Shown here piece after piece: positions 25,642 to 34,615 of a stretch of 64,000 bases of DNA; position 1 is the stretch's first letter, and the number at the start of each line of letters is the position of its first letter. The position numbers and the translations under genes were made by a program. The DNA is from Mycobacterium sp. URHB0044 (GTDB lineage Bacteria; Actinomycetota; Actinomycetes; Mycobacteriales; Mycobacteriaceae): the NCBI RefSeq assembly GCF_000620625.1, contig NZ_JIAW01000010.1, positions 124,001 through 188,000 on the forward strand, read 5' to 3'. The notes beneath the pieces are model-generated. The model had not been told where the DNA came from. It saw only the letters and a list, made by a program, of their open reading frames with translations, and made no database searches.

Positions 25642-27063
25642 ATGAGGAACCTGCGCCTGGTCGCGACTCTCGTGTTCGTCTTCGCCACGTTCGGCTGTAC
25701 TGCCGGGGATGGTGATACCTCGTCGAGTCGGTCGGAGCCGCCCGAACAGCCGCCGGAGACGTCGCCGGCCGTTCCCGCGACGGGGCCGGAGGCGCGTGCC
25801 ACCGAATTCCGCAACGTCCGCGTCTTCGACGGTCACAGCGACCACTTGTCGGCGCCGTCGAACGTATTGGTGAGGGGCAACCGGATCGCCCGGATTTCCA
25901 CCGATCCGCTGCCGACGGAGCCCGGTGAGGCGATCACGGTCATCGACGGTGGCGGCCGCACCCTGATGCCGGGTCTGATCGACAACCATTGGCACACGAT
26001 GTTCGTGCGGCCCTCGCCCGCCCAGGTGATGTCATCCGATCCCGGTTACGTCAACCTGCTCGCCGGTGCCGAAGCCCAGGACACGCTGCTGCGGGGTTTC
26101 ACCACGGTGCGCGATCTCGGGGGTCCAAGTTTCGGCCTCAAGCAGGCGATCGATGAAGGCGTGATCGACGGTCCACGGATCTTCCCATCCGGCGCGATGA
26201 TCACCGTGACCAGCGGACACGGTGACTTCCGAACGCCCGCCGACCTTCCGCGCACGCCAGGGGGGCCGCCCTCGCGTCAGGAGGAGCTGGGCGCCACGAT
26301 GGTCGCCGACGGACCCGACGAGCTGCGGATGCGCACCCGGGAGCAGCTCTTCCTCGGTGCGTCTCAGATCAAGCTGACCGCCGGCGGCGGCGTCTCGTCA
26401 CCGCATAGCCCACTCGACGTGATCACCTTCACCGAACCCGAGTTGCGCGCCGCCACTGAGGCAGCAGCCAACTGGGGCACCTACGTCACCGTGCACGCCT
26501 ACACCCCGGCCACCATCGCCCAGGCGGTTCGGGCGGGCGTGCGCTGCATCGAACACGGTCACCTCATGGATGACGCCACCGCGAAACTGTTGGCGGACAA
26601 CGACATCTGGCTCAGCACGCAGCCGCTGCCCGAGGAAATGATCGGCGCCTTCCCGCCGGGATCCGAGGAAGCCGCCAAGGCTCGTGAAGTGATTGCCGGC
26701 GTGGACAACGTGTACCGGCTGGCGCGCAAGTACGGCATCAAGACGGCGTTCGGGACCGACATCCTGTTCTCGCCGCAGCTGGCTCCCCGGCAGGGTGCGC
26801 TGCTCGCCGAGCTGGACAAATGGTTCACGCCGGCGGAAGCGCTGACGATGGCCACCGGCACCAACGCCGAGCTTCTCGCGATGTCGGGCGAGCGCAGCCC
26901 GTACAAGGGCAAGCTGGGTGTGGTGGCCGAGGGCGCGCTGGCCGACCTGCTGCTGGTGGATGGTGACCCGCTGACTGACCTGCGGCTGGTCGCGGACCCC
27001 GCTCGCAACTTCAACGTCATCATGAAGGACGGCCGGGTGTTCAAGAACACGCTGGCGCACTGA
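25642..27063 (+). CDS. Exported amidohydrolase, probable lipoprotein
   Basis: A 473-residue metal-dependent amidohydrolase of the imidazolonepropionase-like group. Metal ligands are visible as HWH in DNHWHTMF, Lys in QIKLTAGGG, His in VTVHAYT, His in CIEHGH and Asp in AFGTDI. An N-terminal hydrophobic signal ends in TFGC, an imperfect lipobox, followed by a Ser/Pro/Glu-rich spacer. ATG 25642 has GGGGAGG six bases upstream. It has no counterpart at this place in M. tuberculosis, so it is an insertion in the conserved order. The substrate, perhaps a peptide or cyclic amide, is unknown. Confidence 0.85.
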   Translation: MRNLRLVATLVFVFATFGCTAGDGDTSSSRSEPPEQPPETSPAVPATGPEARATEFRNVRVFDGHSDHLSAPSNVLVRGNRIARISTDPLPTEPGEAITVIDGGGRTLMPGLIDNHWHTMFVRPSPAQVMSSDPGYVNLLAGAEAQDTLLRGFTTVRDLGGPSFGLKQAIDEGVIDGPRIFPSGAMITVTSGHGDFRTPADLPRTPGGPPSRQEELGATMVADGPDELRMRTREQLFLGASQIKLTAGGGVSSPHSPLDVITFTEPELRAATEAAANWGTYVTVHAYTPATIAQAVRAGVRCIEHGHLMDDATAKLLADNDIWLSTQPLPEEMIGAFPPGSEEAAKAREVIAGVDNVYRLARKYGIKTAFGTDILFSPQLAPRQGALLAELDKWFTPAEALTMATGTNAELLAMSGERSPYKGKLGVVAEGALADLLLVDGDPLTDLRLVADPARNFNVIMKDGRVFKNTLAH

Positions 27064-27091
27064 TCGTTCTTGGTGCAGGCCTAGATACGAC

Positions 27092-27116
27092 ACCGTAAGT
27101 TACGGTACCGTAGGTT
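27092..27116. promoter_or_regulatory. Operator-like palindromes upstream of the desaturase reductase gene
   Basis: ACCGTAAGTTACGGT (27092-27106) and the overlapping TACGGTACCGTA (27101-27112) are both palindromes. The stretch GTTACGGTACCGTAGGTT (27099-27116) recurs with one change before desA3. The site ends 61 bp before the ATG, so a TetR-like repressor could block the promoter. The regulator is not in view. Confidence 0.65.
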
Positions 27117-27177
27117 AAATCCATCGGGCCCCAGACTCCGGCCTCGGAGTTACGCGATTATGTGAGCAGGAGCCTTC

Positions 27178-28332
27178 ATGGCCAAGAACGAGATCAAGAT
27201 TTCCGCCAACGTGGTCGACACCGTGCGGCCCGCCATCGCAGGTGCGGATCGGCATCCCGCCTTGCACGCGCTGCGGTCCATCGCCGAACGCATCACCACG
27301 CCGCTGCTGCCCGACGACTACCTGAAGCTGGCCAACCCGTTGTGGTCGGCGCGGGAGTTGCGCGGCCGCGTCCTCGAGGTGCGCCGCGAGACCGAGGACT
27401 CGGCAACGCTGGTGATCAAGCCGGGGTGGGGCTTCTCCTTCGACTACGAACCCGGTCAATACGTCGGCATCGGTGTCTTGATGGACGGCCGTTGGCGGTG
27501 GCGGTCCTACTCGCTGACGTCGAGTCCGGTGACCTCGGCGCCGACGGTTCGTTCGGCCAAGACCATCACCATCACGGTCAAGGCGATGCCGGAGGGCTTC
27601 CTGTCCAGCCACCTCGTCGGCGGGTTGTCGCCGGGCACCGTGGTCCGCCTGGCCGCCCCGCAGGGCAACTTCGTCATGCCGGATCCAGCGCCGCCGTCCG
27701 TGCTGTTCCTCACGGCAGGTTCGGGCATCACGCCCGTCATGTCGATGCTGCGCACCCTGGTCCGTCGGGACCAGCTCGGCGACGTCGTCCACGTCCATTC
27801 GGCGCCAACGGAATCCGACGTGATGTTCGCCGCGGAGCTCGCACAGTTGGCTGACGCGCACGACGGATATCAGCTCCGGCTGCGCACCACCCGTACCGAG
27901 GGCCGTCTCGATCTGTCTCGGCTCGCCGACGAAGTGCCCGACTGGGAGCTGCGCCAGACCTGGGCGTGCGGACCCGAGGGCATGCTGAACGAGGCCGAGA
28001 AGACGTGGTCGGCGGCAGGCCTGAAGGATCGTCTGCATCTGGAGAGGTTCGCGGTGTCGCGGGCGGCAGCGCACGGCCAGGGTGGCACGGTCCAGTTCGC
28101 CCGCAGCGGGAAGACCATCACGGTGGACGCCGCAACGCCGTTGATGGACGCGGGCGAGACCGCCGGAGTCCGGATGCCGTTCGGCTGCCGGATGGGCATC
28201 TGCCAATCGTGTGTCGTGGAACTGGTGGATGGCCACGTCCGCGACTTGCGCAGCGGCGTCGAGCACGAGCCGGGCAACCGGATACAGACATGCATTTCCG
28301 CAGCGTCCGGCGATTGTGTCCTGGACGTCTAA
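27178..28332 (+). CDS. Ferredoxin reductase partner of DesA3 (Rv3230c)
   Basis: A 384-residue electron-transfer protein. It has an FAD-binding domain (about 55-160, with RWRSYSLTSSP), an NAD(P)H-binding domain (about 170-285, with TAGSGITPVMSMLR and WACGPEGML) and a C-terminal 2Fe-2S plant-type ferredoxin domain (CRMGICQSC and a later Cys). In M. tuberculosis Rv3230c passes NADPH electrons to DesA3 to make oleic acid from stearoyl-CoA; the same pairing is present here. A shared operator motif before each of the two genes indicates joint control. Confidence 0.93.
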   Translation: MAKNEIKISANVVDTVRPAIAGADRHPALHALRSIAERITTPLLPDDYLKLANPLWSARELRGRVLEVRRETEDSATLVIKPGWGFSFDYEPGQYVGIGVLMDGRWRWRSYSLTSSPVTSAPTVRSAKTITITVKAMPEGFLSSHLVGGLSPGTVVRLAAPQGNFVMPDPAPPSVLFLTAGSGITPVMSMLRTLVRRDQLGDVVHVHSAPTESDVMFAAELAQLADAHDGYQLRLRTTRTEGRLDLSRLADEVPDWELRQTWACGPEGMLNEAEKTWSAAGLKDRLHLERFAVSRAAAHGQGGTVQFARSGKTITVDAATPLMDAGETAGVRMPFGCRMGICQSCVVELVDGHVRDLRSGVEHEPGNRIQTCISAASGDCVLDV

Positions 28333-28345
28333 CTTTTACTGGCTA

Positions 28346-28381
28346 GTAACCTACGGAGTCGTAGGTTACGGTAGCGTAGGT
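28346..28381. promoter_or_regulatory. Operator-like palindrome upstream of desA3
   Basis: GTAACCTACG (28346-28355) and CGTAGGTTAC (28360-28369) are perfect 10-bp arms around GAGT. They run into GTTACGGTAGCGTAGGT (28365-28381), the same motif found before the reductase gene. The repeat overlaps the short gap between the genes, so desA3 appears to have its own regulated promoter. Confidence 0.7.
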
Positions 28382-28400
28382 ATTGAAAGGAGGCGAAAAG

Positions 28401-29684
28401 ATGGCAATTACTGACGTACCGGCCTTCACGCATTTGACCGAAGCCGACATCGAGAGTCTGGCCGTTGAGCTGGATGCGATCCGCCAGGACATCGAAGACT
28501 CCCGGGGAGAACGCGACTCGAAATACATTCGTCGCACCATCGCCGCGCAGCGAGCCCTCGAAGTCGCCGGCCGGTTGATGCTGGCCGCGAGTTCGCGCCG
28601 ATCGGCGTGGTGGGCGGGCACCGTGACATTGGGCGTCTCCAAGATCATCGAGAACATGGAGATCGGCCACAACGTCATGCATGGCCAGTGGGACTGGATG
28701 AACGATCCCGAGATTCACTCCTCGACGTGGGAGTGGGACATGAGCGGGGCGTCCAAGCACTGGCGGTTCACCCACAACTTCATGCATCACAAGTACACCA
28801 ACATCCTCGGCATGGACGACGACGTCGGCTACGGCGTCATCCGGGTCACCCGCGATGCGAAGTGGAAGCCGTTCAACCTCTACGGCAACCTGCTGTTCAA
28901 CACCCTGCTGGCCATCGGCTTCGAGTGGGGCGTCGGACTGCAGCATCTCGAACTCGGCAAGATCTCCAAGGGCCGCGACGACCGCAAGGCGACCATGGTT
29001 CGCGTGCGGGAGTTCGGCGTGAAGGCGGGCGGGCAGGTGGCCAAGGACTACGTCGCATGGCCTGCGCTGACGTCGCTGTCGCCCGGGGCGACCTTCAAAT
29101 CCACGCTGAAGGCCAACGCGGTGGCCAACGTCATCCGCAACGTGTGGGCCAACGCCGTGATCTTCTGCGGCCACTTCCCCGACGGCGCAGAGAAGTTCAC
29201 CAAGACCGACATGGTCGGCGAGAGCAAGGGTCAGTGGTACCTGCGGCAGATGCTTGGCAGTGCCAACTTCAACGCCGGCCCGGCGCTGCGGTTCATGAGC
29301 GGCAACCTGTCGCATCAGATCGAACACCACCTCTTCCCTGATCTGCCGAGTAACCGGTACGAGGAAATCGCGGTGCGGGTGCGCCAGGTGTGCGACAAGT
29401 ACGACCTGCCCTACACCACAGGCAATTTCGCGGTCCAGTACGGCAAGACGTGGCGCACCATCGCGAAGCTGTCGTTGCCGGACAAGTTCCTCAAGGACAC
29501 CCGCGACAATGCGCCGGAGACTCGCAGTGAGCGGATGTTCGACGCCTTGGAGCCCGGCTTCGCCGCGACGGATCCGGTCACCGGTCGCCGCCGCGGCCTG
29601 AACACCGCGATCTCGACGGTGCGGGCCTGGCGACATGACAAGCGCGCCACCAAGCGTGCGCGCCGCGCCGAGGCGGCCGCCTAG
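28401..29684 (+). CDS. desA3: Stearoyl-CoA delta-9 desaturase DesA3
   Basis: A 427-residue membrane fatty-acid desaturase, the same length as M. tuberculosis DesA3. The histidine boxes are HNVMH, HNFMHH and QIEHHLFP, which bind the di-iron centre. It converts stearoyl-CoA to oleoyl-CoA using the upstream reductase. ATG 28401 follows an excellent ribosome binding site, AAAGGAGG (28386-28393). The C-terminus is basic and extramembrane. Confidence 0.95.
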   Translation: MAITDVPAFTHLTEADIESLAVELDAIRQDIEDSRGERDSKYIRRTIAAQRALEVAGRLMLAASSRRSAWWAGTVTLGVSKIIENMEIGHNVMHGQWDWMNDPEIHSSTWEWDMSGASKHWRFTHNFMHHKYTNILGMDDDVGYGVIRVTRDAKWKPFNLYGNLLFNTLLAIGFEWGVGLQHLELGKISKGRDDRKATMVRVREFGVKAGGQVAKDYVAWPALTSLSPGATFKSTLKANAVANVIRNVWANAVIFCGHFPDGAEKFTKTDMVGESKGQWYLRQMLGSANFNAGPALRFMSGNLSHQIEHHLFPDLPSNRYEEIAVRVRQVCDKYDLPYTTGNFAVQYGKTWRTIAKLSLPDKFLKDTRDNAPETRSERMFDALEPGFAATDPVTGRRRGLNTAISTVRAWRHDKRATKRARRAEAAA

Positions 29685-29700
29685 CCTCCGTTTCTCACCT

Positions 29701-29756
29701 CGACACTGCGGGGAGATCGCGATTCTTGGACGTATCGCGATCTCCCCGCAGTTTCG
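29701..29756. terminator. Large palindrome between convergent genes
   Basis: CTGCGGGGAGATCGCGAT (29706-29723) and its exact complement (29734-29751) form an 18-bp stem with a 10-base loop; allowing one mismatch it extends to 23 bp over 29701-29756. It lies between the ends of desA3 and the aldo/keto reductase gene. There is no T-tract, but it would form a stable hairpin on either strand, so a bidirectional terminator is likely. It shares sequence with the palindrome at 1-54. Confidence 0.7.
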
Positions 29757-29770
29757 CGTGGGGGGTCGGG

Positions 29771-30619
29771 TCAGTCGGGAATCAGGTCGAACGTGTCGGG
29801 ATTGGGGCCGATCCGGCCGGCCTCACCGCGGTCGAGCGCGCTGATCGCTTCGAGGTCGGCGGCGCTGAGCTCGAAGTCGAACACCGCGAAGTTCTCCGCG
29901 ATGCGTTGCGGCGAGACCGATTTGGGAAACACGACGTCGCCGCGCTGCACGTGCCAGCGCAGCACCACCTGGGCGGGCGTCCTGCCCGTCGCCTCGGCGA
30001 TGCGCGTCACCACTGGGTCGGCGAGCACCTTGCCGCGGGCGATCGGTGACCACGCCTCGGTGACGATGCCGTGTTGCCTGCCGTAGTCGCGGACCGCGGC
30101 GTTGGTGAAGTACGGGTGCGCCTCGATCTGGTTGACCGCAGGGACGGTGTCGGTGGCGGCGGCCAACCGCTGCAGATGAGAGACCTGGAAGTTCGACACG
30201 CCGATGCTGCGCGCTCGGCCGTCTCCGGCGAACTCCTCGAGCGTCTGCCACGTGGAGATGAAGTCGCCGTCGTAGAGCGTGGGCAACGGCCAGTGGATCA
30301 GGTACAGGTCGACGTAGTCGGTGCCCAGTGCGGCGAGGGTAGCGGCGAAAGCGCTTCGCGCATCGGCTGGTTCGTGAAAGCCGTTGTTCAGCTTGCTGGT
30401 GATGAACACGTCGCTGCGGTCGACGCCCGCGGCGCGGATGCCCTCACCGACACCCTGCTCGTTGTGGTACATCGCGGCGGTGTCGATGTGGCGATAGCCG
30501 ATGTCGAGCGCGGTGCGCACGGCGTCGGCGGTTTCGTCCGGCGCCACCTTGTAGACGCCGAAGCCCAGCTGTGGGATGCGTGCGCCGTCGTTCAGTTCGA
30601 TCGTGGGTATCGGAGTCAC
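29771..30619 (-). CDS. Aldo/keto reductase
   Basis: A 282-residue NADPH-dependent aldo/keto reductase with a TIM-barrel fold. The family signatures are GYRHIDTAAMYHNE (catalytic Asp and Tyr), ITSKLNNG (Lys), LYLIHWPLP (His) and the C-terminal VVFPKSVSPQRIAENF cofactor motif, so the full tetrad is present. It is close to the mycobacterial Rv2971-type enzymes that reduce reactive aldehydes and dicarbonyls. It starts 3 bp from the end of the neighbouring methyltransferase gene, on the same strand. Confidence 0.9.
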   Translation of the reverse strand: MTPIPTIELNDGARIPQLGFGVYKVAPDETADAVRTALDIGYRHIDTAAMYHNEQGVGEGIRAAGVDRSDVFITSKLNNGFHEPADARSAFAATLAALGTDYVDLYLIHWPLPTLYDGDFISTWQTLEEFAGDGRARSIGVSNFQVSHLQRLAAATDTVPAVNQIEAHPYFTNAAVRDYGRQHGIVTEAWSPIARGKVLADPVVTRIAEATGRTPAQVVLRWHVQRGDVVFPKSVSPQRIAENFAVFDFELSAADLEAISALDRGEAGRIGPNPDTFDLIPD

Positions 30620-30621
30620 GC

Positions 30622-31296
30622 CTATAGTCTGGCCGACGCGCGGTTCTGGCCGGCGACGGGCTTCCTGGCGATCAGAAAGGCCTGCGGCGTCGACTCCACG
30701 CCGTCGCCGTTCGATTCGCGGACCGTCTGCGCGTACACGGGCAGCCCGGCTGCGGCCAGTTCGGAGGCCACGGCGGCGGGCCTTCTGCGGTGGAAGAACA
30801 CGTCGACGGACGCGCCGAACGCCTCGGTCAAGTGACGCGGCTGGTCGCCGACCTGAAAGGCGAGGAGCGCGAAGCCGCCAGGGGCCAGGACCCGGCGAAA
30901 CTCCGAGAACGTCTGCGGCAGATGCGAATCTGGCACGTGAATGGTCGAATACCAGGCACAGACGCCCCCGAACTGGTCGTCGGGCAGGTCGAGATCCGTC
31001 ATCGAACCGACGGCGAACAAGACGTCGGGAAGGCGCAGGCGGGCCTGTTCGATCATGTTGGGGGACAGGTCGACACCGGTCGGTTCGAGCCCGTGTTCGC
31101 GAAGCATCCCGGTGGCGACACCCGTCCCGCAGCCGATGTCAACGACGGCGGTGTTGCCCGTCGCCCGCACCAGGCTCGCGAAGGCGCTGAACATGCCCAG
31201 TTCCACCGGTTTCCCGTCGAGGTGGTTCCCGAACTGCTTTGCATACCCTTCGGCCATCGCGTCGTACCCATCGCGGGCGCGCTGCAGAAACTCCAT
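30622..31296 (-). CDS. Class I SAM-dependent methyltransferase
   Basis: A 224-residue methyltransferase. Motif I is VVDIGCGTGVATG, followed by GVDLSPNMIEQAR and RVLAPGGFALLAF; these bind S-adenosylmethionine. The substrate is unknown. ATG 31296 shares its A with the rsgA stop (TGATG), so translation is coupled to rsgA. It forms the operon aroA-rsgA-methyltransferase, possibly continuing into the aldo/keto reductase. Confidence 0.85.
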   Translation of the reverse strand: MEFLQRARDGYDAMAEGYAKQFGNHLDGKPVELGMFSAFASLVRATGNTAVVDIGCGTGVATGMLREHGLEPTGVDLSPNMIEQARLRLPDVLFAVGSMTDLDLPDDQFGGVCAWYSTIHVPDSHLPQTFSEFRRVLAPGGFALLAFQVGDQPRHLTEAFGASVDVFFHRRRPAAVASELAAAGLPVYAQTVRESNGDGVESTPQAFLIARKPVAGQNRASARL

Positions 31297-32276
31297 CAAC
31301 CTTCCTTCAACGCCGCCAACAGTCGCCTCGCCGCGCCCACCCGATCGGCCGCCGCGCCGGTCAACGTGTCCAACGCGCATTCCGGATCGGCGGGCGGGCC
31401 CAGGTGACCACACCCGCGCGGGCAGTCGTCGATCGCTTCGGCGAGATCGGAGAAGGCCAGCAGCACGTCGTCCGGGGCGATGTGGGCCAGGCCGAACGAC
31501 CGCACGCCCGGCGTGTCGATCACCCAACCCGATTGCGGCAGCGGCAATGCCACCGACTGCGACGACGTGTGCTTGCCCTTGCCGACGCCCGACACCTCGC
31601 CGGTGGCCCGGTGCTGCAGCGGCAGGATGCGGTTCACCAGCGTCGACTTCCCGACCCCGGAGTGGCCAAGCAGCACCGTCGACTTTCCGGTGAGCAGGTC
31701 GGTGACGGGCTCCAACGGGGCGTCTCGGCCGGTGGTCACCACGATCAGGTCCAGCCCGGCGAACTGGGCCGCGAACGGCTCTGGTGGTGCCAGATCGGTC
31801 TTGGTCAGGCACAGGATCGGCGTCAATCCACCGGCGTATGCGGCGATCAACGACCGCTCGACGAACCCGGTTCGTGGTGGGGGATCGACCAGCGCGACGA
31901 CGATCAGCAACTGGTCGGCATTCGCGACCACCACGCGCTCGGTGGGGTCGGTGTCATCTGCGGTGCGGCGCAACAGGGTTCGGCGTTCGCCGCGCCGGAT
32001 GATGCGGGCCAGGGCGTCGGGCTTGCCGGACAGGTCTCCGACGACGCCGACGTCGTCTCCGACGACGATCGGGGTCCGGCCCAGTTCCCGCGCCCGCATC
32101 GCGGTGACGACGCGGTCGGGGTCGCCACCGAGCGCGCATCCCCACCGGCCCCGGTCGACGGTGACCACCATGGCGTCCTGGGCGTCGGCGTGCCCGGGTC
32201 GGGTCTTCGTCCGCGGCCGTGAGCCCCGGCCGGCGCGTACCCGGACGTCGGACTCGTCGTAGTCGGTGGACTTCAA
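31296..32276 (-). CDS. rsgA: Ribosome small-subunit GTPase RsgA
   Basis: A 326-residue circularly permuted GTPase that helps mature the 30S subunit. The motif order is G4 (CLTKTDL), G1 (GHSGVGKST), G3 (DTPGVRSF), then the zinc-binding CPRGCGH...C region. The start is taken as TTG 32276, which overlaps the aroA stop by 4 bp (TTGA) and aligns with the Rv3228 N-terminus (YDESDVRVR against FDESDVRVR). Longer in-frame upstream sequence runs in the shadow of aroA and is not used. Confidence 0.9.
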   Translation of the reverse strand: MKSTDYDESDVRVRAGRGSRPRTKTRPGHADAQDAMVVTVDRGRWGCALGGDPDRVVTAMRARELGRTPIVVGDDVGVVGDLSGKPDALARIIRRGERRTLLRRTADDTDPTERVVVANADQLLIVVALVDPPPRTGFVERSLIAAYAGGLTPILCLTKTDLAPPEPFAAQFAGLDLIVVTTGRDAPLEPVTDLLTGKSTVLLGHSGVGKSTLVNRILPLQHRATGEVSGVGKGKHTSSQSVALPLPQSGWVIDTPGVRSFGLAHIAPDDVLLAFSDLAEAIDDCPRGCGHLGPPADPECALDTLTGAAADRVGAARRLLAALKEG

Positions 32277-33571
32277 GGGATTTGGGGCACCTGCCCGGTC
32301 AGCATGTCCGCCCACATCCGCGGAAAGTCGGGCAGCGTCTTGGCGGTGGTGCCGACGTCGTCGACGGCCACACCGACCGCCCGCAACCCGACGATGGCCC
32401 CCGCCGTCGCCATGCGGTGGTCCGCATACGAGCGCCAAACATTCCCGTGCAGCGGCCGCGCGGTGATCACCAGGCCGTCCGCCGACTCCTCGCATTGACC
32501 GCCGACGCCGTTGATCTCCGCCGTCAGTGCGGCCAGCCGGTCGGTCTCGTGGCCGCGCAGATGTGCGATGCCGCCAAGACGCGACACCGACCCGGGCTGC
32601 GCGAGCGCGGCGATCGCCGCGACCGACGGCGCGAGCTCGCCGACGTCGTGCAGGTCCGCCTCGAAGCCGCCGAAGGCCTGCGGTCCGGTCACCTCGAGGT
32701 ACGAATCCTCCTGCCGGACAACGGCTCCGATCTTCTCGAGGAGTTCGATGATGGTGCCTGCGGGTTGCACGCTGACGCGCGGCCAACCCGGGATTCGCAC
32801 GACGCCGCCGGTGACGATCGCCGCGGCCAGGAACGGCACGGCGTTGGACAGGTCGGGCTCGATGGCCCAGTGTCGCGCCGCGACCGCGCCAGGGGCGACG
32901 TGCCACCGGTTGCCCAGGGTGTCGTCGACGTCGACCCCGGCCTCGCGCAGCATGGACACCGTCATCGCGACGTGCGGCGCCGACGGTACGGACTCGCCGG
33001 TGTGGACCACCGTCAGCCCATCGGTGAACGTGGCGCCCGACAGCAGCAATCCGGAGACGAATTGCGATGATGCCGACGCGTCGATCTCGACGGTGCCGCC
33101 CGCCACGGATCCGCTGCCGTGCACCCGGAACGGCAGCCCGTCGCCGTCCAGCGCCACACCGAGCGCACGCAGGGCGTCGAGCAGGGGAGCGATGGGCCGG
33201 GACCGGGCCTGCTCGTCGCCGTCGAACGTGACCACCTCGGTGCCCAGCGCGGCCACCGGCGGGAGGAAGCGCAACACCGTGCCTGCCAGCCCGCAGTCGA
33301 CCGTCGCACCGCGTGCGGGGGCGATCGCACCACTGACCGAGAGTTCGGTGCCCGCCACGTCGAGCGCTACGCCCAGCGCCTGCAGTGCGCCGATCATGAG
33401 GTCGGTGTCGCGGCTGCGGAGCGCGCCGCCGAGCGTCGACGTGCCCTGTGGCCCCGCTAGTGCCGCCAGCACCAACGCCCGGTTGGTCTGGGACTTGGAT
33501 CCGGGCACGGTGACCGTCGCATGCACGGGTTTCGCCGCGACGGGGGCCGGCCAGGCGTTCAGGGATTCCAT
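32273..33571 (-). CDS. aroA: 5-enolpyruvylshikimate-3-phosphate synthase
   Basis: A 432-residue enzyme of the shikimate pathway that joins PEP to shikimate-3-phosphate. The signatures are PGSKSQTNRALVLAALAG near the N-terminus, GLAGTVLRFL (substrate loop), and the C-terminal YADHRMATAGAI. ATG 33571 gives the family length; upstream starts overlap the divergent dehydratase gene. It is followed by rsgA, as Rv3227-Rv3228 in M. tuberculosis. Confidence 0.93.
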   Translation of the reverse strand: MESLNAWPAPVAAKPVHATVTVPGSKSQTNRALVLAALAGPQGTSTLGGALRSRDTDLMIGALQALGVALDVAGTELSVSGAIAPARGATVDCGLAGTVLRFLPPVAALGTEVVTFDGDEQARSRPIAPLLDALRALGVALDGDGLPFRVHGSGSVAGGTVEIDASASSQFVSGLLLSGATFTDGLTVVHTGESVPSAPHVAMTVSMLREAGVDVDDTLGNRWHVAPGAVAARHWAIEPDLSNAVPFLAAAIVTGGVVRIPGWPRVSVQPAGTIIELLEKIGAVVRQEDSYLEVTGPQAFGGFEADLHDVGELAPSVAAIAALAQPGSVSRLGGIAHLRGHETDRLAALTAEINGVGGQCEESADGLVITARPLHGNVWRSYADHRMATAGAIVGLRAVGVAVDDVGTTAKTLPDFPRMWADMLTGQVPQIP

Positions 33572-33643
33572 CGCGGTACATCCTGCCACCAGGTCGGCGC
33601 CCCGACGCCGAGTCTCTGCGCGATCAGCGGCACACTGCAAGGC

Positions 33644-34585
33644 GTGCTCACACGCTCGGACATCGACGCTACGTACCGCACCATCGCCGGCCATCTCCGG
33701 CGCACGCCGGTGATCGACATCGGGGCAGGCGCGTTCACCCGTACCGGTACGGGCAGCACGGTGCTGAAGCTCGAACAGCTGCAGTGCTCGGGATCATTCA
33801 AGGCGCGGGGGGCCTTCGCCAACCTCGTGCTGCGCGAGGTCGGGCCGGCCGGCGTGGTCGCCGCGTCGGGTGGGAACCACGGCGTCGCCGTCGCGTACGC
33901 GGCGCACCGGCTCGGCATCACCGCGTCGATCTTCGTGCCGTCGATATCGGCACCCGCCAAGGTCGACCGGATTCGGCAGCTCGGCGCGAACCTGGTGGTC
34001 GGCGGTGACCGCTACGCCGATGCGCTCGTCGCCAGTGCCGACCACGCCGCCACGACCGGTGCGCTGCCCGTGCACGCGTTCGACCAGACCGAAACCCTGC
34101 TTGGGCAAGCCAGCCTCGCCGTCGAGCTCGCCGAGCAGGCGCCCGAGCTGGACACCGTGCTGGTGCCCGTCGGCGGCGGCGGGTTGATCGGCGGCGTCGC
34201 GGCGTATTACGCGGGCAGTGTGCGCGTCGTCGGGGTGGAGCCCGAGGGCGCGCCAACGCTGAGCATGGCCAGAGCGGCGGGCCGGCCGGTGGATGCTCCC
34301 ACCGAGGGCATCGCGGCTGACGCGCTCGCGCCGAAACGGGTCGGTGAGCTGGTCTTCCCGATCACCGAGAAGTACGTCAGCCAGGTGGTGCTCGTCTCCG
34401 ACGACGCGATCGCCGAGGGGCAGCGGCAGCTGTGGCAGACGCTGCGGGTGATCGCCGAACCCGCGGCAGCGGTCGGTGTGGCGGCCCTGCTGTCCGGCGC
34501 CTATCGGCCCGAGCCGGACGAGCGCGTCGGGGTGGTCATCACCGGCGCGAACACGTCTCCCAGCGTGACCGATCTCGCGAGCTAA
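33644..34585 (+). CDS. PLP-dependent serine/threonine dehydratase
   Basis: A 313-residue fold-type II PLP enzyme. The cofactor Lys is in SGSFKARGAF, ASGGNHG is the substrate loop and VPVGGGGLIGG binds the phosphate. It lacks the ACT-like regulatory domain of biosynthetic IlvA, so it is the short catabolic dehydratase or serine racemase type. GTG 33644 is 72 bp from aroA on the other strand. The exact substrate cannot be told from sequence. Confidence 0.85.
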   Translation: MLTRSDIDATYRTIAGHLRRTPVIDIGAGAFTRTGTGSTVLKLEQLQCSGSFKARGAFANLVLREVGPAGVVAASGGNHGVAVAYAAHRLGITASIFVPSISAPAKVDRIRQLGANLVVGGDRYADALVASADHAATTGALPVHAFDQTETLLGQASLAVELAEQAPELDTVLVPVGGGGLIGGVAAYYAGSVRVVGVEPEGAPTLSMARAAGRPVDAPTEGIAADALAPKRVGELVFPITEKYVSQVVLVSDDAIAEGQRQLWQTLRVIAEPAAAVGVAALLSGAYRPEPDERVGVVITGANTSPSVTDLAS

Positions 34586-34615
34586 CCGTCGGTGCCGTCT
34601 GCCACCATGGGATGC

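Noticed and set aside
31296..33581. Very long minus-strand frame extending rsgA over aroA
   Set aside because: The upstream half is a shadow of aroA; RsgA homology begins only at TTG 32276.
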